From Streptomyces sp. 35G-GA-8 (GTDB lineage Bacteria; Actinomycetota; Actinomycetes; Streptomycetales; Streptomycetaceae), in assembly GCF_023534745.1 (NCBI RefSeq), contig NZ_JAMHJQ010000016.1, forward strand, positions 1-64,000: DNA of 64,000 nucleotides, read 5' to 3'. The notes under the pieces were generated by a model. That model saw only the letters and a list, made by a program, of their open reading frames with translations. It was not told the origin of the DNA and ran no database searches. Shown piece after piece: positions 8,843-18,190 of this stretch (position 1 is the stretch's first letter; every line of letters starts with the position of its first letter). Made by a program: the position numbers and the translations under genes.

Positions 8843-10009
8843 ATGGGGGACAACGCGTCGCAGAGCCCTGCGCTGGATGACACGGGCACGGCCGAGGCGC
8901 TGGTCGGCTATCGGGCGCGCGGCTTCATTTGCGCGGGTGGCGGTCTGGCGATGCTGGCCGGAAGCCAGATCATCGGCCTGATCGCGGCAAGCCTGGGCCT
9001 GGACGCGGTGGTCTCGCTGATCCCGAACCTGGTGGGGCTGTCGCTGGCCGCGCTGGCTCTGGGCCTCCTCTCCCTCGGGCTTTCCGGCCGGATGTGGCGC
9101 CACCTGGCGGCGGGCCCCTGGACCGTCCGCCTCGCCGTGTCGATCCCCCGCGGATGGCGGGGCGAGACGGTGGTGCTGCGGGACCCCGTGACCGAGGAGC
9201 TGTGGCCACTGACCGTGTGGGCGATACCGGGCCTGAACCAGCCGGTCGTCCATCACCCCACGGGCGACGTCCTGTGGTGGTGCGGCGACCCCCGGACCGG
9301 CGGGGTGATCGCGCTTCCGGGCGGTGCGGGGCTGTGCTGGACGCGAGCGGTACGGGGAAGCAGGGCGCGGCGGCTGGCCGTACAGCGGGCGGAGCGGGCC
9401 GGGCTGCTGGAGCAGCCCCTGCCGCACACGCCGCACACGCCGCACACGCCCGACGGACCGGACGGACCCGACGGAACACACATGCCGGACGGAACGCACA
9501 TGCCGTACGGACCGTACGGACCCCACGCACTCCATGCGCGGCTCGGGGCGGCGATATCGAAAGCCACTCCCCGGCGCAGGGGCTTCTTCCCCGGGATCCT
9601 GCTGGTGGGAGCGGCCCTGCTCGGCCTGGGTATCGCCGGGTCCACCGCCGCGGACAAGGACCCGCAGATCGATCTGACCGTGATCAGCCAGCAGCCCGAC
9701 GGCAGTTGCGAGGTGCGATGGTCCGACCCTTGGAGCGGAGCGCGGCACGAGGGCCCCTTCCACTGCGACCCGGACCGCGATCCGCTGCTGGAGGACTGGT
9801 GGACCGGCTGGGTGGTCTCGTACGGACCGTGGAAGGGCGACCTCTACGACTCCGACTGGCGGGGCACTCCCGCCAATGACGTGAACGACTCCCTGTTCCT
9901 GGCCGGTGCGGCACTGACACTGGTGGGCCTGGTGGGCCTGGTGAGGGGCGCCGTCAAACGCGTGTACCGGCGGGAGCCCACCGGCCGACGCCACGAGCCC
10001 ACCGGCTGA
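8843..10009 (+). CDS. membrane protein with His/Pro/Gly repeats
   Basis: A 388-residue integral membrane protein of unknown function, 37 bp after the DAGK-like gene and probably co-transcribed. Two hydrophobic hairpin segments lie near the N-terminus (about residues 28-85, IIGLIAASLGLDAVVSLIPN region), one near 248-266 and one near 354-372. The region between contains a cytosolic-looking domain and, at about 193-228, a low-complexity run of PHT, DGP, THMPDG and YGP repeats encoded by 9-bp DNA repeats. A Trp-rich loop (EDWWTGWVVSYGPWKGD) precedes the last membrane segment. The C-terminus ends in a duplicated EPTG motif inside a 21-bp tandem repeat. Confidence 0.82.
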   Translation: MGDNASQSPALDDTGTAEALVGYRARGFICAGGGLAMLAGSQIIGLIAASLGLDAVVSLIPNLVGLSLAALALGLLSLGLSGRMWRHLAAGPWTVRLAVSIPRGWRGETVVLRDPVTEELWPLTVWAIPGLNQPVVHHPTGDVLWWCGDPRTGGVIALPGGAGLCWTRAVRGSRARRLAVQRAERAGLLEQPLPHTPHTPHTPDGPDGPDGTHMPDGTHMPYGPYGPHALHARLGAAISKATPRRRGFFPGILLVGAALLGLGIAGSTAADKDPQIDLTVISQQPDGSCEVRWSDPWSGARHEGPFHCDPDRDPLLEDWWTGWVVSYGPWKGDLYDSDWRGTPANDVNDSLFLAGAALTLVGLVGLVRGAVKRVYRREPTGRRHEPTG

Positions 10010-10057
10010 GGCCCCGAGCCACCGGCCAAGGCCCCCGAGCCCACCGGCTGAGGCCGA
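9974..10057. repeat. four 21-bp tandem repeats across a stop codon
   Basis: Four consecutive 21-bp units starting at 9974, 9995, 10016 and 10037, each beginning GAGCC(C)ACCGGC. The first two are in the coding end of the membrane protein (EPTG repeats) and the others lie beyond its stop at 10007-10009. Confidence 0.85.
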
Positions 10058-10082
10058 CGACGCCACTCAGCCCGCTCGCCCC

Positions 10083-10655
10083 TCAGCCCGCGCCGCCCGC
10101 TTCCGCCGCGCGCTTCGTCTCCTGGTAGTCCTTCCAGCGGTCCATCAGCGCGAGCAGTTCCTGCTGGAGGAACTCGAAGAACTCGACGGTCTCCGCCACC
10201 CGCTCCCCCGCCGGGGTGTCGCGGCCGAGCGTTTCGACGCCCTCGCGCAGGGTGTGCTCCCAGCGGCTCAGTATGGAGTCGCGCTGGGTGATGGTGACGT
10301 ACCAGCCCTGGTTGTGCAGCCGGTAGCGGTCGCGGCGCGAGCCGGGGTCGCGCTCCCTGCCGACCATGCTGACCTGCGTGAGATAGCGGACCGCCCCCGA
10401 GACGGCCGCGGGGCTGATCCGCAACTGCTCGCTCAGCTCGGCGGAGGTCATGCTCGCGTCGTCCGAGGTGAGCAGCGCCGCGAAGACCCGGGAGGCCGTG
10501 CGCTGCATCCCGGCCTCGGTCATGTCGGCCGCGAAGCGCTCCACGAAGCGGGACACGGCTTCCTCGTCCCGCGGCGTACCGTCCCCGCTGCCGTTCGCAC
10601 CCCGGTGCCGGCCCTCCATGCCCTGGCCCACGGTGCTCTGGTCCTCGCTGTTCAT
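10083..10655 (-). CDS. GbsR/MarR-family transcriptional regulator
   Basis: A 190-residue winged-helix regulator. The recognition region is about residues 60-110 (SDDASMTSAELSEQLRISPAAVSGAVRYLTQVSMVGRERD shows helix, turn, helix and wing start), followed by DRYRLHNQGWYVTITQR typical of GbsR/MarR-like repressors. A helical C-terminus likely dimerises. It is transcribed away from the ABC transporter genes that begin at 10761, a classic layout for a local repressor of a drug or lipid exporter. The dyad at 10711-10749 is the obvious binding site. The ligand is unknown. Confidence 0.9.
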   Translation of the reverse strand: MNSEDQSTVGQGMEGRHRGANGSGDGTPRDEEAVSRFVERFAADMTEAGMQRTASRVFAALLTSDDASMTSAELSEQLRISPAAVSGAVRYLTQVSMVGRERDPGSRRDRYRLHNQGWYVTITQRDSILSRWEHTLREGVETLGRDTPAGERVAETVEFFEFLQQELLALMDRWKDYQETKRAAEAGGAG

Positions 10656-10710
10656 CGGCCCATCGTCTCCCCTGCTCGGCGTCCACCTCGATCTTAACCC
10701 GAACCCTTTT

Positions 10711-10749
10711 TACGCTTCCTTAACTTCATAATTTTGTGAAAGTAGCGTA
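10711..10749. promoter_or_regulatory. probable operator of the 10083 regulator
   Basis: An AT-rich stretch in a GC-rich region, with outer arms TACGCT (10711-10716) and AGCGTA (10744-10749) that are exact inverse complements. The inner arms are ACTTCA and TGAAAGT. It lies 55-94 bp upstream of the regulator start and 11-50 bp upstream of the ABC ATPase start, so it covers the likely promoters of both. Confidence 0.6.
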
Positions 10750-10760
10750 CGTTCCGAAGC

Positions 10761-11696
10761 ATGACGAAGGCAATCACCGTCGCCGGACTGCACAAGTCGT
10801 TCGGCCGGACGCACGCGCTGGACGGCCTCGACCTCGCCGTCGAGACCGGCGAGGTCCATGGCTTCCTCGGCCCCAACGGAGCCGGCAAGTCCACCACCAT
10901 CAGAGTCCTCCTCGGGCTGCTGCGCGCCGACTCCGGGGCGGCCCAGCTGCTCGGCCGGGACCCCTGGAAGGACGCGGTCGAACTGCACCGGCGCGTGGCC
11001 TACGTACCGGGGGATGTGACCCTGTGGCGGAACCTCTCCGGCGGCGAGGTCATCGACCTGTACGGGCGGCTGCGCGGGGGGCTCGACCCGGCCCGGCGGG
11101 CCGATCTCGTCGAGCGCTTCGAGCTGGACCCCACCAAGAAGGGGCGCACGTACTCCAAGGGCAACCGCCAGAAGGTCGCCCTCGTCGCCGCGTTCGCCTC
11201 GGACGTCGATCTGCTGATCCTCGACGAGCCGACCTCCGGGCTCGACCCGCTGATGGAGGAGGTCTTCCAGCGGTGCGTCGAGGAGGAGCGCGACCGGGGC
11301 AGGACCGTGCTCCTCTCCAGCCATGTGCTGAGCGAGGTCGAGGCGCTCTGCGACCGGGTGAGCATCATCCGCAAGGGCGTCACCGTCGAGTCGGGTTCGC
11401 TCTCCGAGCTGCGCCATCTGACCCGTACGAGCGTGAGCGCGGAGCTCTCCGGCGAGCCGAACGGACTGGGCCGGCTCCCCGGCGTGCATGACCTCGACAT
11501 CCAGGGGAAGCGGGTCAGGCTCCAGGTCGACACCGACAAGCTGGACGCCGTACTGCGCTCCCTCTCCGAGTCCGGCATCCGCTCGCTGACCAGCACCCCG
11601 CCCACCCTGGAGGAGCTGTTCATGCGCCACTACGCGGCCGATGACGCCTCCCCGGCCGGCCAGGCACCCGCGGCCGATCCGGCGGTCGCGTCATGA
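10761..11696 (+). CDS. ABC transporter ATP-binding protein
   Basis: A 311-residue ABC ATPase. Walker A is GPNGAGKST (about residues 38-46), the signature region is [11 protein letters not shown], and Walker B with D-loop is [13 protein letters not shown] followed by an H-loop LSSHVLSE. The last ~90 residues (after QC-type [15 protein letters not shown]) are the C-terminal extension seen in antibiotic/lipid exporter ATPases of the DrrA class. The next gene, the permease, starts on its stop (ATGA overlap), so the two form one exporter. No Shine-Dalgarno sequence is evident before the ATG; the mRNA may be leaderless or nearly so. Confidence 0.96.
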   Translation: MTKAITVAGLHKSFGRTHALDGLDLAVETGEVHGFLGPNGAGKSTTIRVLLGLLRADSGAAQLLGRDPWKDAVELHRRVAYVPGDVTLWRNLSGGEVIDLYGRLRGGLDPARRADLVERFELDPTKKGRTYSKGNRQKVALVAAFASDVDLLILDEPTSGLDPLMEEVFQRCVEEERDRGRTVLLSSHVLSEVEALCDRVSIIRKGVTVESGSLSELRHLTRTSVSAELSGEPNGLGRLPGVHDLDIQGKRVRLQVDTDKLDAVLRSLSESGIRSLTSTPPTLEELFMRHYAADDASPAGQAPAADPAVAS

Positions 11697-13312
11697 CCGC
11701 CGCCACCCTGGCCGTACCGTCGGCACGCACCGGCGGCACCCGGCAACTCGCGGGCACCGGAACGCTGTTGAGGCTCGCCCTGCGCCGGGACCGGATCATC
11801 GTCCCGGTGTGGGTACTGGTGCTCGGCGCCTCGTTCCTGTCCGTCACACAGTCCGTCTCGACGCTGTACGACACGGACGCCAAACGGGCCGACCTCCTCC
11901 AGTCGATGTCCGCCAACGGCTCGCTGCGCGCCCTGTACGGACCCGTCTTCAGCGACTCCGTGGGCGGGCTCACCTCCTGGCGCATGATCGCCTTCGGGGC
12001 CGCGCTCGCGGCGGTGATGAGCCTGGTCATCGTCGTACGGCACACCAGGGAGGAAGAGGAGACGGGCCGTCAGGAGATGCTCTCGGCGGCGATGGTCGGG
12101 CGCCGGGCGCCGCTGACCGCCGCGCTGCTCACGGCGCTGATCGCCAACGCCGCGCTGGTCCTGGCCGTCGCCGCCGGGCTCGTCGGCAACGGGGAGGCCG
12201 CCACCGGCGCGCTGGCGCTCGGCCTGGCGACCGGCGGGGTCGGGATGCTCTTCGCCTGCACCGCCGCCATCGCCGCGCAGATCACCGAGAACGCCCGGCT
12301 CGCGAAGGGGATGACGGCCGCCGTCATCGGCGCCGCGTTCGTACTCAAGGCGGCGGGCGACGCGTCGACCGACGACGGTTCGTCCGTACTGACCTGGCTC
12401 TCCCCGATCGGCTGGGCCGAGAACGTACGCGCCTACGCCGACGAACGCTGGTGGGTGCTGCTGGTCCTGCTGGCCGCGATCGCCGTACAGGCGGTCCTCG
12501 CGTACATCCTGGCGGGCCGGCGTGACCTCGGCATGAGCTTCCTGCCCGCGCGACCGGGACCCGCGACGGGCGCCATCGCCACGGCGGGCGGGCTCGCGTG
12601 GCGCCTCCAGCGCGGCAGCGTGTTCGGCTGGGGCATCGGCTTCCTGCTCGCCGGAATCATGTTCGGCGGCATCACCGACGGCGCCGCGGATCTGGTCGGC
12701 GACAACGAGGGCACCCAGCAGATCATCCAGCGGATGGGCGGCCAGCAGGGGCTGACCGACGCCTTCCTGGCCGCGATGGTCGGCATGCTGGGGATGGTCG
12801 CGGCGCTGTACGTGGTCGCGTCCGTACTGCGGCTGAACACCGAGGAGACCGGCCAGCGGGCGGAACCGGTCCTCGCGGGCGCGGTCGGCCGGCTCCGCTG
12901 GGCCGCCGGGCATCTGACGATCGCCTTCGGCGGCGCGGTCCTGATCATGGCGCTCGGCGGTCTCGGACTCTTCCTCGGCTACGGCGACGATCTGCCGGGA
13001 ATCCTCGGCGCCGCCCTGGTCCAACTGCCCGCGATCTGGGTCCTCGGCGCGCTGGCGGTCCTGCTGTACGGGGTCTTCCCGAAGGCGGCCGTGGCCGCGT
13101 GGGGAGTCGCGGGCGTGGCGCTGGCCCTGGGCTGGATCGGGCCGGTGCTGGATCTGCCGCAGTCGGTGATGAACCTGTCGCCGTTCGGACATCTGCCGAA
13201 GCTGCCGGGCGGGGAGATGGCCTGGACACCGGCGGTGGTGCTGACGGTGCTCGCGGTGGCGCTGGTAGGGGCGGGACTGGCGGGGTTGCGGCGCCGCGAC
13301 CTGCTGAACTGA
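11693..13312 (+). CDS. ABC transporter permease (polyketide exporter type)
   Basis: A 539-residue multi-spanning permease with about twelve hydrophobic segments in two similar halves (the second begins near residue 295, [18 protein letters not shown]). This matches the large actinomycete 'exporter of polyketide antibiotics' permeases. It overlaps the ATPase gene by four bases. The substrate cannot be read from sequence; drug, lipid or a metabolite are all possible. Control by the divergent GbsR/MarR regulator is inferred from layout. A perfect 18-bp hairpin follows the stop. Confidence 0.92.
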   Translation: MTAATLAVPSARTGGTRQLAGTGTLLRLALRRDRIIVPVWVLVLGASFLSVTQSVSTLYDTDAKRADLLQSMSANGSLRALYGPVFSDSVGGLTSWRMIAFGAALAAVMSLVIVVRHTREEEETGRQEMLSAAMVGRRAPLTAALLTALIANAALVLAVAAGLVGNGEAATGALALGLATGGVGMLFACTAAIAAQITENARLAKGMTAAVIGAAFVLKAAGDASTDDGSSVLTWLSPIGWAENVRAYADERWWVLLVLLAAIAVQAVLAYILAGRRDLGMSFLPARPGPATGAIATAGGLAWRLQRGSVFGWGIGFLLAGIMFGGITDGAADLVGDNEGTQQIIQRMGGQQGLTDAFLAAMVGMLGMVAALYVVASVLRLNTEETGQRAEPVLAGAVGRLRWAAGHLTIAFGGAVLIMALGGLGLFLGYGDDLPGILGAALVQLPAIWVLGALAVLLYGVFPKAAVAAWGVAGVALALGWIGPVLDLPQSVMNLSPFGHLPKLPGGEMAWTPAVVLTVLAVALVGAGLAGLRRRDLLN

Positions 13313-13342
13313 CCGGAGACGCGGGCGGCCCGAGACGGGCGA

Positions 13343-13381
13343 CGGCCCGCCTTGTCCACAGGCTGTGGACAAGGCGGGCCG
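13343..13381. terminator. strong bidirectional terminator
   Basis: A perfect 18-bp stem, CGGCCCGCCTTGTCCACA (13343-13360) and its complement (13364-13381), with a 3-base loop. It lies between the convergent permease and Uma2 genes. Confidence 0.85.
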
Positions 13382-13393
13382 ATGCGTGGACCG

Positions 13394-13978
13394 TCAGCGC
13401 ACGTAGTGCTTCAGGATCTCGGTGTCGAACTCGATACCGACAGGGTCCGGGATGGAAACCCGCTCTCCGAAGGGGAACATGTCCCGATGCCGATAGTCCC
13501 CCGCGACCGGATCCGGAGTGCTGTGCACGGTGACGGTGCAGAAGTCCCGGTCGATCAGCAGAAACACCGGGATACCGGCGGCAGCGTAGGCCGCGGGCTT
13601 CTCCACGCGGTCCCGCGGACCGGTGTCCGAGTCGTAAGAAGTGACCTCGACTGTCATCAGTACCCCGGCGGGACTGGCCCATTCCCCCTGCCCCGCGAAA
13701 TGCGCGACGGGGGCAAGTGATCCGTCCGGCCGAGCACGGCCCGCACGGTACTTCTCGACCGCGAGCCCCTGCATGGTGTCCAGGTCGAGATCCGGCCGCG
13801 ACTGCATGCACTGACGCAGCAACCACATGATGATCGCTCCGTGATCCCCGTCCGCCACCTTCTTGACTCCGATTCGCCCGCCGATGAATTCCAGCCTGAC
13901 GGTCTCGGACTCCACAGCGGCGAACCTCTCGAACTCCTCTACGGTCATCTGTGACGCACGCTCGTCCATAGTTGTCAT
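13394..13978 (-). CDS. Uma2-family (DUF820) putative endonuclease
   Basis: A 194-residue protein of the Uma2/DUF820 family, which has a PD-(D/E)XK restriction-like fold. Matching elements are the N-terminal MTVEEFERF and RLEFIGGRIGV, the RARPDGSLAPVAHF segment with the catalytic Asp, VLMTVEVTSYDSDTGPRDRVEKPAAYAAAGIPVFLLID with the E...K pair, and the C-terminal beta-strands. Streptomyces genomes carry many copies whose cellular role is unproven. It is a single gene ending at a shared terminator. Confidence 0.92.
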   Translation of the reverse strand: MTTMDERASQMTVEEFERFAAVESETVRLEFIGGRIGVKKVADGDHGAIIMWLLRQCMQSRPDLDLDTMQGLAVEKYRAGRARPDGSLAPVAHFAGQGEWASPAGVLMTVEVTSYDSDTGPRDRVEKPAAYAAAGIPVFLLIDRDFCTVTVHSTPDPVAGDYRHRDMFPFGERVSIPDPVGIEFDTEILKHYVR

Positions 13979-14116
13979 GGTGCACCTCCTGTCAGGCGGA
14001 CACCAGCGTGACGTGCCCCCGAGCAGCCGAAACGGTCCCTCCCGATCCGATCACCCGCGCGAGTGATCACATGACCGGTACTCGCCACCCCGCCCCACGC
14101 GGCCCCCGGTAGCGAC

Positions 14117-14776
14117 TCAGCCCGGTGTCACCAGCCGAGCCTCGTACGCGAACACCGCCGCCTGCGTACGGTCCCGCAGCCCCAGCTTCACCAGGATGCG
14201 GCTCACATGCGTCTTGATCGTGGACTCCGCGACCACCAGATGCTCGGCGATCTCCGCGTTCGACAGCCCCTGCGCGATCAGGACCAGGACCTCCGTCTCG
14301 CGCTCCGTGAGATCGCCGATCCTGGCCATCGCCGGGGCGCGCGGGGTCTCCGAGAGTTTGGAGAATTCCGTGATCAGACGACGGGTGACAGTCGGGGCGA
14401 GCAGCGCCTCGCCGGAGGCCACCACCCGTACACCGTCCGCCAGTTGGCGGGCCGAGGCGTCCTTCAGCAGGAAGCCGGAGGCGCCGGCGCGCAGCGCCTG
14501 GTAGACGTATTCGTCGAGGTCGAAGGTGGTCAGCACGAGGACCTTCGCGTCGGCGTCCGCCGCGACGATCTCCCGGGTCGCCTCGATACCGTTCAGCTCC
14601 GGCATCCGGATGTCCATCAGCACCACGTCGGGGTGGAGCGCGGCGACCTGGCTCACGGCCTCGCGGCCGTTCACCGCCTCGCCGATGACCTCGATGTCCG
14701 GCATCGCGTTCAGCAGGACCGAGAAGCCCTCGCGGACCATCACCTGATCATCCACGATCAGTACCCGGATGGTCAT
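14117..14776 (-). CDS. NarL/LuxR-type response regulator
   Basis: A 219-residue response regulator. The receiver domain (about 1-120) has the acidic pair DD at 9-10, the phosphorylated Asp at about 55 (VVLMDIRMPE) and the conserved Thr and Lys (VLTTFD, LLKDAS). The LuxR/NarL helix-turn-helix (about 150-210) contains LTERETEVLVLIAQGLSNAEIAEHL. It overlaps the kinase gene upstream by ATGA, so the two form a coupled two-component system. The signal and targets are unknown. Confidence 0.96.
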   Translation of the reverse strand: MTIRVLIVDDQVMVREGFSVLLNAMPDIEVIGEAVNGREAVSQVAALHPDVVLMDIRMPELNGIEATREIVAADADAKVLVLTTFDLDEYVYQALRAGASGFLLKDASARQLADGVRVVASGEALLAPTVTRRLITEFSKLSETPRAPAMARIGDLTERETEVLVLIAQGLSNAEIAEHLVVAESTIKTHVSRILVKLGLRDRTQAAVFAYEARLVTPG

Positions 14777-16074
14777 GACGCGTCTCCGTCCCGCACGGCG
14801 GCCACCGGAATGAACGCCGCGACCTCGTAGCCGCCGTCCTCCAGGAGGTCCGCGGTCATCTCGCCGTTGAGCATCGTGACACGCTCCCGCATCCCCGTGA
14901 TGCCGTGCCCGGAGCCGGGCGACGGTTTGACCAGGCCGCGCGGCGGGGTGTTCACGATCCGCAGACCGAGCCCGCCCAGCACATACGAGATCTCGACCCG
15001 CGCGGTCGAGCCGGGCGCGTGCCGGAGCGCGTTGCTGAGGGCTTCCTGAACGATGCGGTACGCCGACAGCTCGACGCCCTGCGGCAGTGTGCGCACCGAT
15101 CCGGTGATCGTCTTCTCCACGGTCAGCCCGGCGTCACGGACATTCCCGAGCAGTCCGTCGAGATCGGCGAGCGTGGGCTGCGGGGCGTCGGGCGCCTCGT
15201 AGTCCTCCGCCCGTACGACCCCGAGGACCCGGCGCAGCTCCGTCAGCGCGGCCACGGCGTTCTCCCGGATCGTGACGAACGCCTGCTCCAGCTCCGGCGG
15301 CGGATTCTCCACCCGGTACGGGGCCGCCTCGGCCTGGATCGCGACGACCGACATGTGGTGGGCGACCACATCGTGCAGCTCGCGGGCGATGGTGGTGCGC
15401 TCCTCCAGCAGCGTGCGCCGGTCGCGTTCGACGGCGGTGACGCTCTGCTGCGCGGCCACCTCCTGCTCCGCCTCCCGGCGGACATGCAGCACGGTCACGG
15501 TCAGCAGGACGAGCGCGGAGAGGAAGAGCATCATCACCGAGACGGAGGCTCCGCCGGTCCCGTAGCCGCGGTTGAAGAGGATCTCCATGCAGAACGCGTA
15601 CGCCGCCGTCAGCGCCCACATATAGGCGCCGGTGCGCGGGCGGGTACGGATCGCGGCCACCGTCAGCACGGCGAGATAACCGAGGAAGCTGGCGGCCCCC
15701 CAGGGCCACTCGTCGTACGTCAGGGCACCCAGCACGGCGGAGACCCCCAGCGACAGCCACAGGGCACCGACCGGCCTGACCATGGTGAGCAGGACCGGGA
15801 TCGCCGGAAGGAAGCCGAACAGACTGCCCTGATCGGTCAAGCCGACGAACATCACCAGCAGCGCGCACGCCGTGATCAGGACATGCGGGGTCCAGGCCGC
15901 GTTCTCACGTATCCGGCCGGGCAGCCGGCGGGTGATCGGGCCGTCCGTCCGCATGGGCTTGAGCGGACGGTAGGCGAAAGCGTCGTGGAAGAGATCCTGG
16001 CGCATGCCATGAAGCGCTCCCATGGCCAAGCGGAACTCGGGGCTCCGGGTCTTCCCGGTGTCTGTCTCGGTCAC
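14773..16074 (-). CDS. DesK-type sensor histidine kinase
   Basis: A 433-residue kinase, taking GTG 16074 (VTETDTGKTRS) as the start. The frame continues upstream but would run into the neighbouring gene and is poor in coding signal. Five to six membrane helices (about 85-265) form the sensor region with almost no extracytoplasmic domain. The HisKA_3 helix has its phosphorylated His in ARELHDVVAHH, and the HATPase has the N-box QEALSNALRHA and the G-box GSGHGITGM. It is coupled to the response regulator at 14117-14776. The stimulus is probably membrane- or lipid-borne given the lack of an outer domain. Confidence 0.93.
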   Translation of the reverse strand: MTETDTGKTRSPEFRLAMGALHGMRQDLFHDAFAYRPLKPMRTDGPITRRLPGRIRENAAWTPHVLITACALLVMFVGLTDQGSLFGFLPAIPVLLTMVRPVGALWLSLGVSAVLGALTYDEWPWGAASFLGYLAVLTVAAIRTRPRTGAYMWALTAAYAFCMEILFNRGYGTGGASVSVMMLFLSALVLLTVTVLHVRREAEQEVAAQQSVTAVERDRRTLLEERTTIARELHDVVAHHMSVVAIQAEAAPYRVENPPPELEQAFVTIRENAVAALTELRRVLGVVRAEDYEAPDAPQPTLADLDGLLGNVRDAGLTVEKTITGSVRTLPQGVELSAYRIVQEALSNALRHAPGSTARVEISYVLGGLGLRIVNTPPRGLVKPSPGSGHGITGMRERVTMLNGEMTADLLEDGGYEVAAFIPVAAVRDGDAS

Positions 16075-16229
16075 GTTGCCACGGTAAGCGGAGGGAGGGA
16101 CGGGGTCGTCACCAGCGAAGCGGATCCTTGCCCGTCCGTCCCAGGTACTACTGCGCGTCTCCGGCGCCCACCAGGTATGACGCGCGCCGCGGACGGTCGG
16201 CGGCGGTGGCGGACGGTCGGCGGGCGGGA

Positions 16230-17072
16230 TCAGGCCCGGAACGCCGCCGCGTGCTCCGCCGCCCACTCCGCGAACGTACGGGCCGGCCTGCCGGTGACCT
16301 CCTCGACCGTGCCCACCACGGTCCTGCCCTCGGGCGGGGTGTCCCGGTAGACCATGATCAGGAAGCCGATCACTTCCTCGGGCTGGCCCGCCGCGCGCCA
16401 CCGCTCCTTCGCCGTCTCCTCGCTCAGCTCCACGAGCGCGATCTCCCGGCCCCGGGCCGCCGCCAGCGCGTCCACCTTGTCCTGGAGGGTGAGCGTCTCG
16501 GGGCCGGTGATCAGATACGTACGGCCCGCGTGTCCCTCCTCGGTGAGCGCGACCGCCGCGACCGCGCCGATGTCGGCCTCATGGATCATGGCGCTCAGCC
16601 GGCCGGTGAACGGCTCGGCGACGGTGTCCTCCGTACGGATCGCCTCCGCCCACTCCAGCGCGTTGGACATGAACTCGACGGGCTGCACCACGGTCCAGTC
16701 CAGCTCGCTCGCCTCGACTGCCCGCTGGAGCGGGGTCTCCTCGCCACCGAAGAGGACGGTCGCCCGCCGAACGCCGGCCTTCCGCGCCAGCTCCACGATC
16801 TCGGGTCCGGTCTCCAGCGGCGCGAACATCGCCCCGCCGAAGGTGATCAGATGGATCGCGGTGACGCCTTCGAGGGCGGGGGCGAGGCTCGCGGGGTCGG
16901 TGAGGTCGCCCCGTACGACGTCGACGCCGGGGAGGACGGTCCTCGCCCTCTCGGGGTCACGGGTGAGCGCGCGGACGGTGTGGCCGCGGTGGAGGAGTTC
17001 GGCGACGACTTGCCGGCCCACGGTTCCGGTGGCGCCGGTCACGAGCACGGTCTGGCTGGTGTTCTGGGTCAT
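16230..17072 (-). CDS. NmrA/SDR-type NAD(P)-binding protein
   Basis: A 280-residue Rossmann-fold protein of the NmrA-like atypical SDR group. The dinucleotide loop is VTGATGTVGRQV (about residues 9-20). The pattern VRALTRDPERA favours NADP, and VVRGDLTDP is the adenine-contacting strand. It lacks the classical YxxxK pair, as NmrA-like regulators and quinone reductases do. ATG 17072 is chosen over a TTG or GTG further upstream because MTQNTSQTVLVTGATG is the family's usual start. No operon partner is evident. The substrate is unknown. Confidence 0.9.
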   Translation of the reverse strand: MTQNTSQTVLVTGATGTVGRQVVAELLHRGHTVRALTRDPERARTVLPGVDVVRGDLTDPASLAPALEGVTAIHLITFGGAMFAPLETGPEIVELARKAGVRRATVLFGGEETPLQRAVEASELDWTVVQPVEFMSNALEWAEAIRTEDTVAEPFTGRLSAMIHEADIGAVAAVALTEEGHAGRTYLITGPETLTLQDKVDALAAARGREIALVELSEETAKERWRAAGQPEEVIGFLIMVYRDTPPEGRTVVGTVEEVTGRPARTFAEWAAEHAAAFRA

Positions 17073-17171
17073 GGGGAGACCGTAGGAAGGCTTGCGGTCA
17101 GTTTCTGTCCGCAAGCCTCGGCGTCCCCCGGCGTCCCCCAGCCTCTCCCCCCTGTCGGGAAGGCGCGGACC

Positions 17172-18056
17172 TCACCAGGCGAGCTGAGCGATCTCCTCCG
17201 CCACCACCGCGCACGCGTCCGCCGCCGGGTCGATCAGCGGGAAGTGACCGACATCCTCCAGCAGCGTGAGCCCGACCATCTCGCCCGCCCGGCCCGCCGC
17301 TTCCACGAACGCCTCGGAGACCGTGTACGGCACGGTGAGATCCGTACGGCCCTGGACCACCGCCGTCGCGATCCCCGTCGGCAGCAGCGCCGCCGGGTCC
17401 GCGCTCTCCCTGCGCTGCTTGAACTCCTCCTCGCCGCCCAGCAACTGGATGGGCGCCCCGCCGCACACATCCAGCTCCACGGCGCGTACGAGATCCGCGA
17501 TCGGCGCCAGCGCGACGACCCCGCGCAGCGGCGGGGGCTCCGGCAGCCGCCACGGCGAACCCACCGGCAGCACATGCCGGGCCGCCGCCCACAGCGCGAG
17601 ATGGCCGCCCGCGGAGTGGCCGGTGAGCACGGTCCGCCGCGCGTCGGCCCCCGGCAGCGCGTCGGCGGCCAGCGCGGGCAGCGCGTCCATCGCCGCGGCC
17701 ACATCGTCGAACGTCTCGGGCCAGCGCCCCGCCACCGGCGGCCCGTCGTCCTGCTGCGGGATCGCGGGACCCCGCCGGTAGGCGACATTGGCGACGGCGA
17801 ATCCGCGACGGGCCAGGAAGTCCGCGAAGGGGGTCAGATGCGTACGGTCGTACGGCGCGCGCCAGGCGCCGCCGTGCAGAACGACGACCAGCGGCACACG
17901 CTCCTGGTTGCCCCGGGGAGCGTAGAAGTCGATCACCTGATCAGGGTGCTCGCCGTACGCGGCGGTGGCATCGGGCCGGACGACCGGATGGGAGAAGACC
18001 GATTCGGTCTCTGCGGCGTCACGAGCAAGGGCATCGTGCGCGGCGGGGTCCGGCAT
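17172..18056 (-). CDS. alpha/beta hydrolase, probable kynurenine formamidase
   Basis: A 294-residue alpha/beta hydrolase of the BD-FAE/HSL group. It has the oxyanion motif HGGAW (about residue 60), the nucleophile motif GHSAGGHLALWAA (Ser about 144), a late Asp in QGRTDLTVPY and a His in DVGHFPLIDP. Start ATG 18056 follows GGAG by five bases. The next genes upstream are kynureninase and tryptophan 2,3-dioxygenase, so hydrolysis of N-formylkynurenine to kynurenine is the natural role and would complete tryptophan to anthranilate. Function rests on context; the fold itself is certain. A terminator-like hairpin separates it from kynU, so it may have its own promoter. Confidence 0.85.
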   Translation of the reverse strand: MPDPAAHDALARDAAETESVFSHPVVRPDATAAYGEHPDQVIDFYAPRGNQERVPLVVVLHGGAWRAPYDRTHLTPFADFLARRGFAVANVAYRRGPAIPQQDDGPPVAGRWPETFDDVAAAMDALPALAADALPGADARRTVLTGHSAGGHLALWAAARHVLPVGSPWRLPEPPPLRGVVALAPIADLVRAVELDVCGGAPIQLLGGEEEFKQRRESADPAALLPTGIATAVVQGRTDLTVPYTVSEAFVEAAGRAGEMVGLTLLEDVGHFPLIDPAADACAVVAEEIAQLAW

Positions 18057-18142
18057 CTTGCTCCAACCTTTCGGTACGGGGGCCGAATTGACCTGATCAG
18101 CGGGGACGCTATCAGCCCCGCGGGGGCCCGTTCACCCCGATG

Positions 18143-18170
18143 CCCGGCGGCCGCGAGGACGGCCGCCGGG
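18143..18170. terminator. hairpin between kynU and the formamidase-like gene
   Basis: A perfect 10-bp stem CCCGGCGGCC (18143-18152) and GGCCGCCGGG (18161-18170) with an 8-base loop. It lies 21 bp past the kynU stop and suggests the downstream hydrolase is not simply read through from kynAU. Confidence 0.6.
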
Positions 18171-18190
18171 CCGCTGTGACCCGAACCGGC

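Noticed and set aside
16075-16401. Upstream extension of the sensor kinase frame
   Set aside because: It would overlap the neighbouring NmrA-type gene and gives an Arg/Gly-rich peptide. The start at 16074 fits the family.
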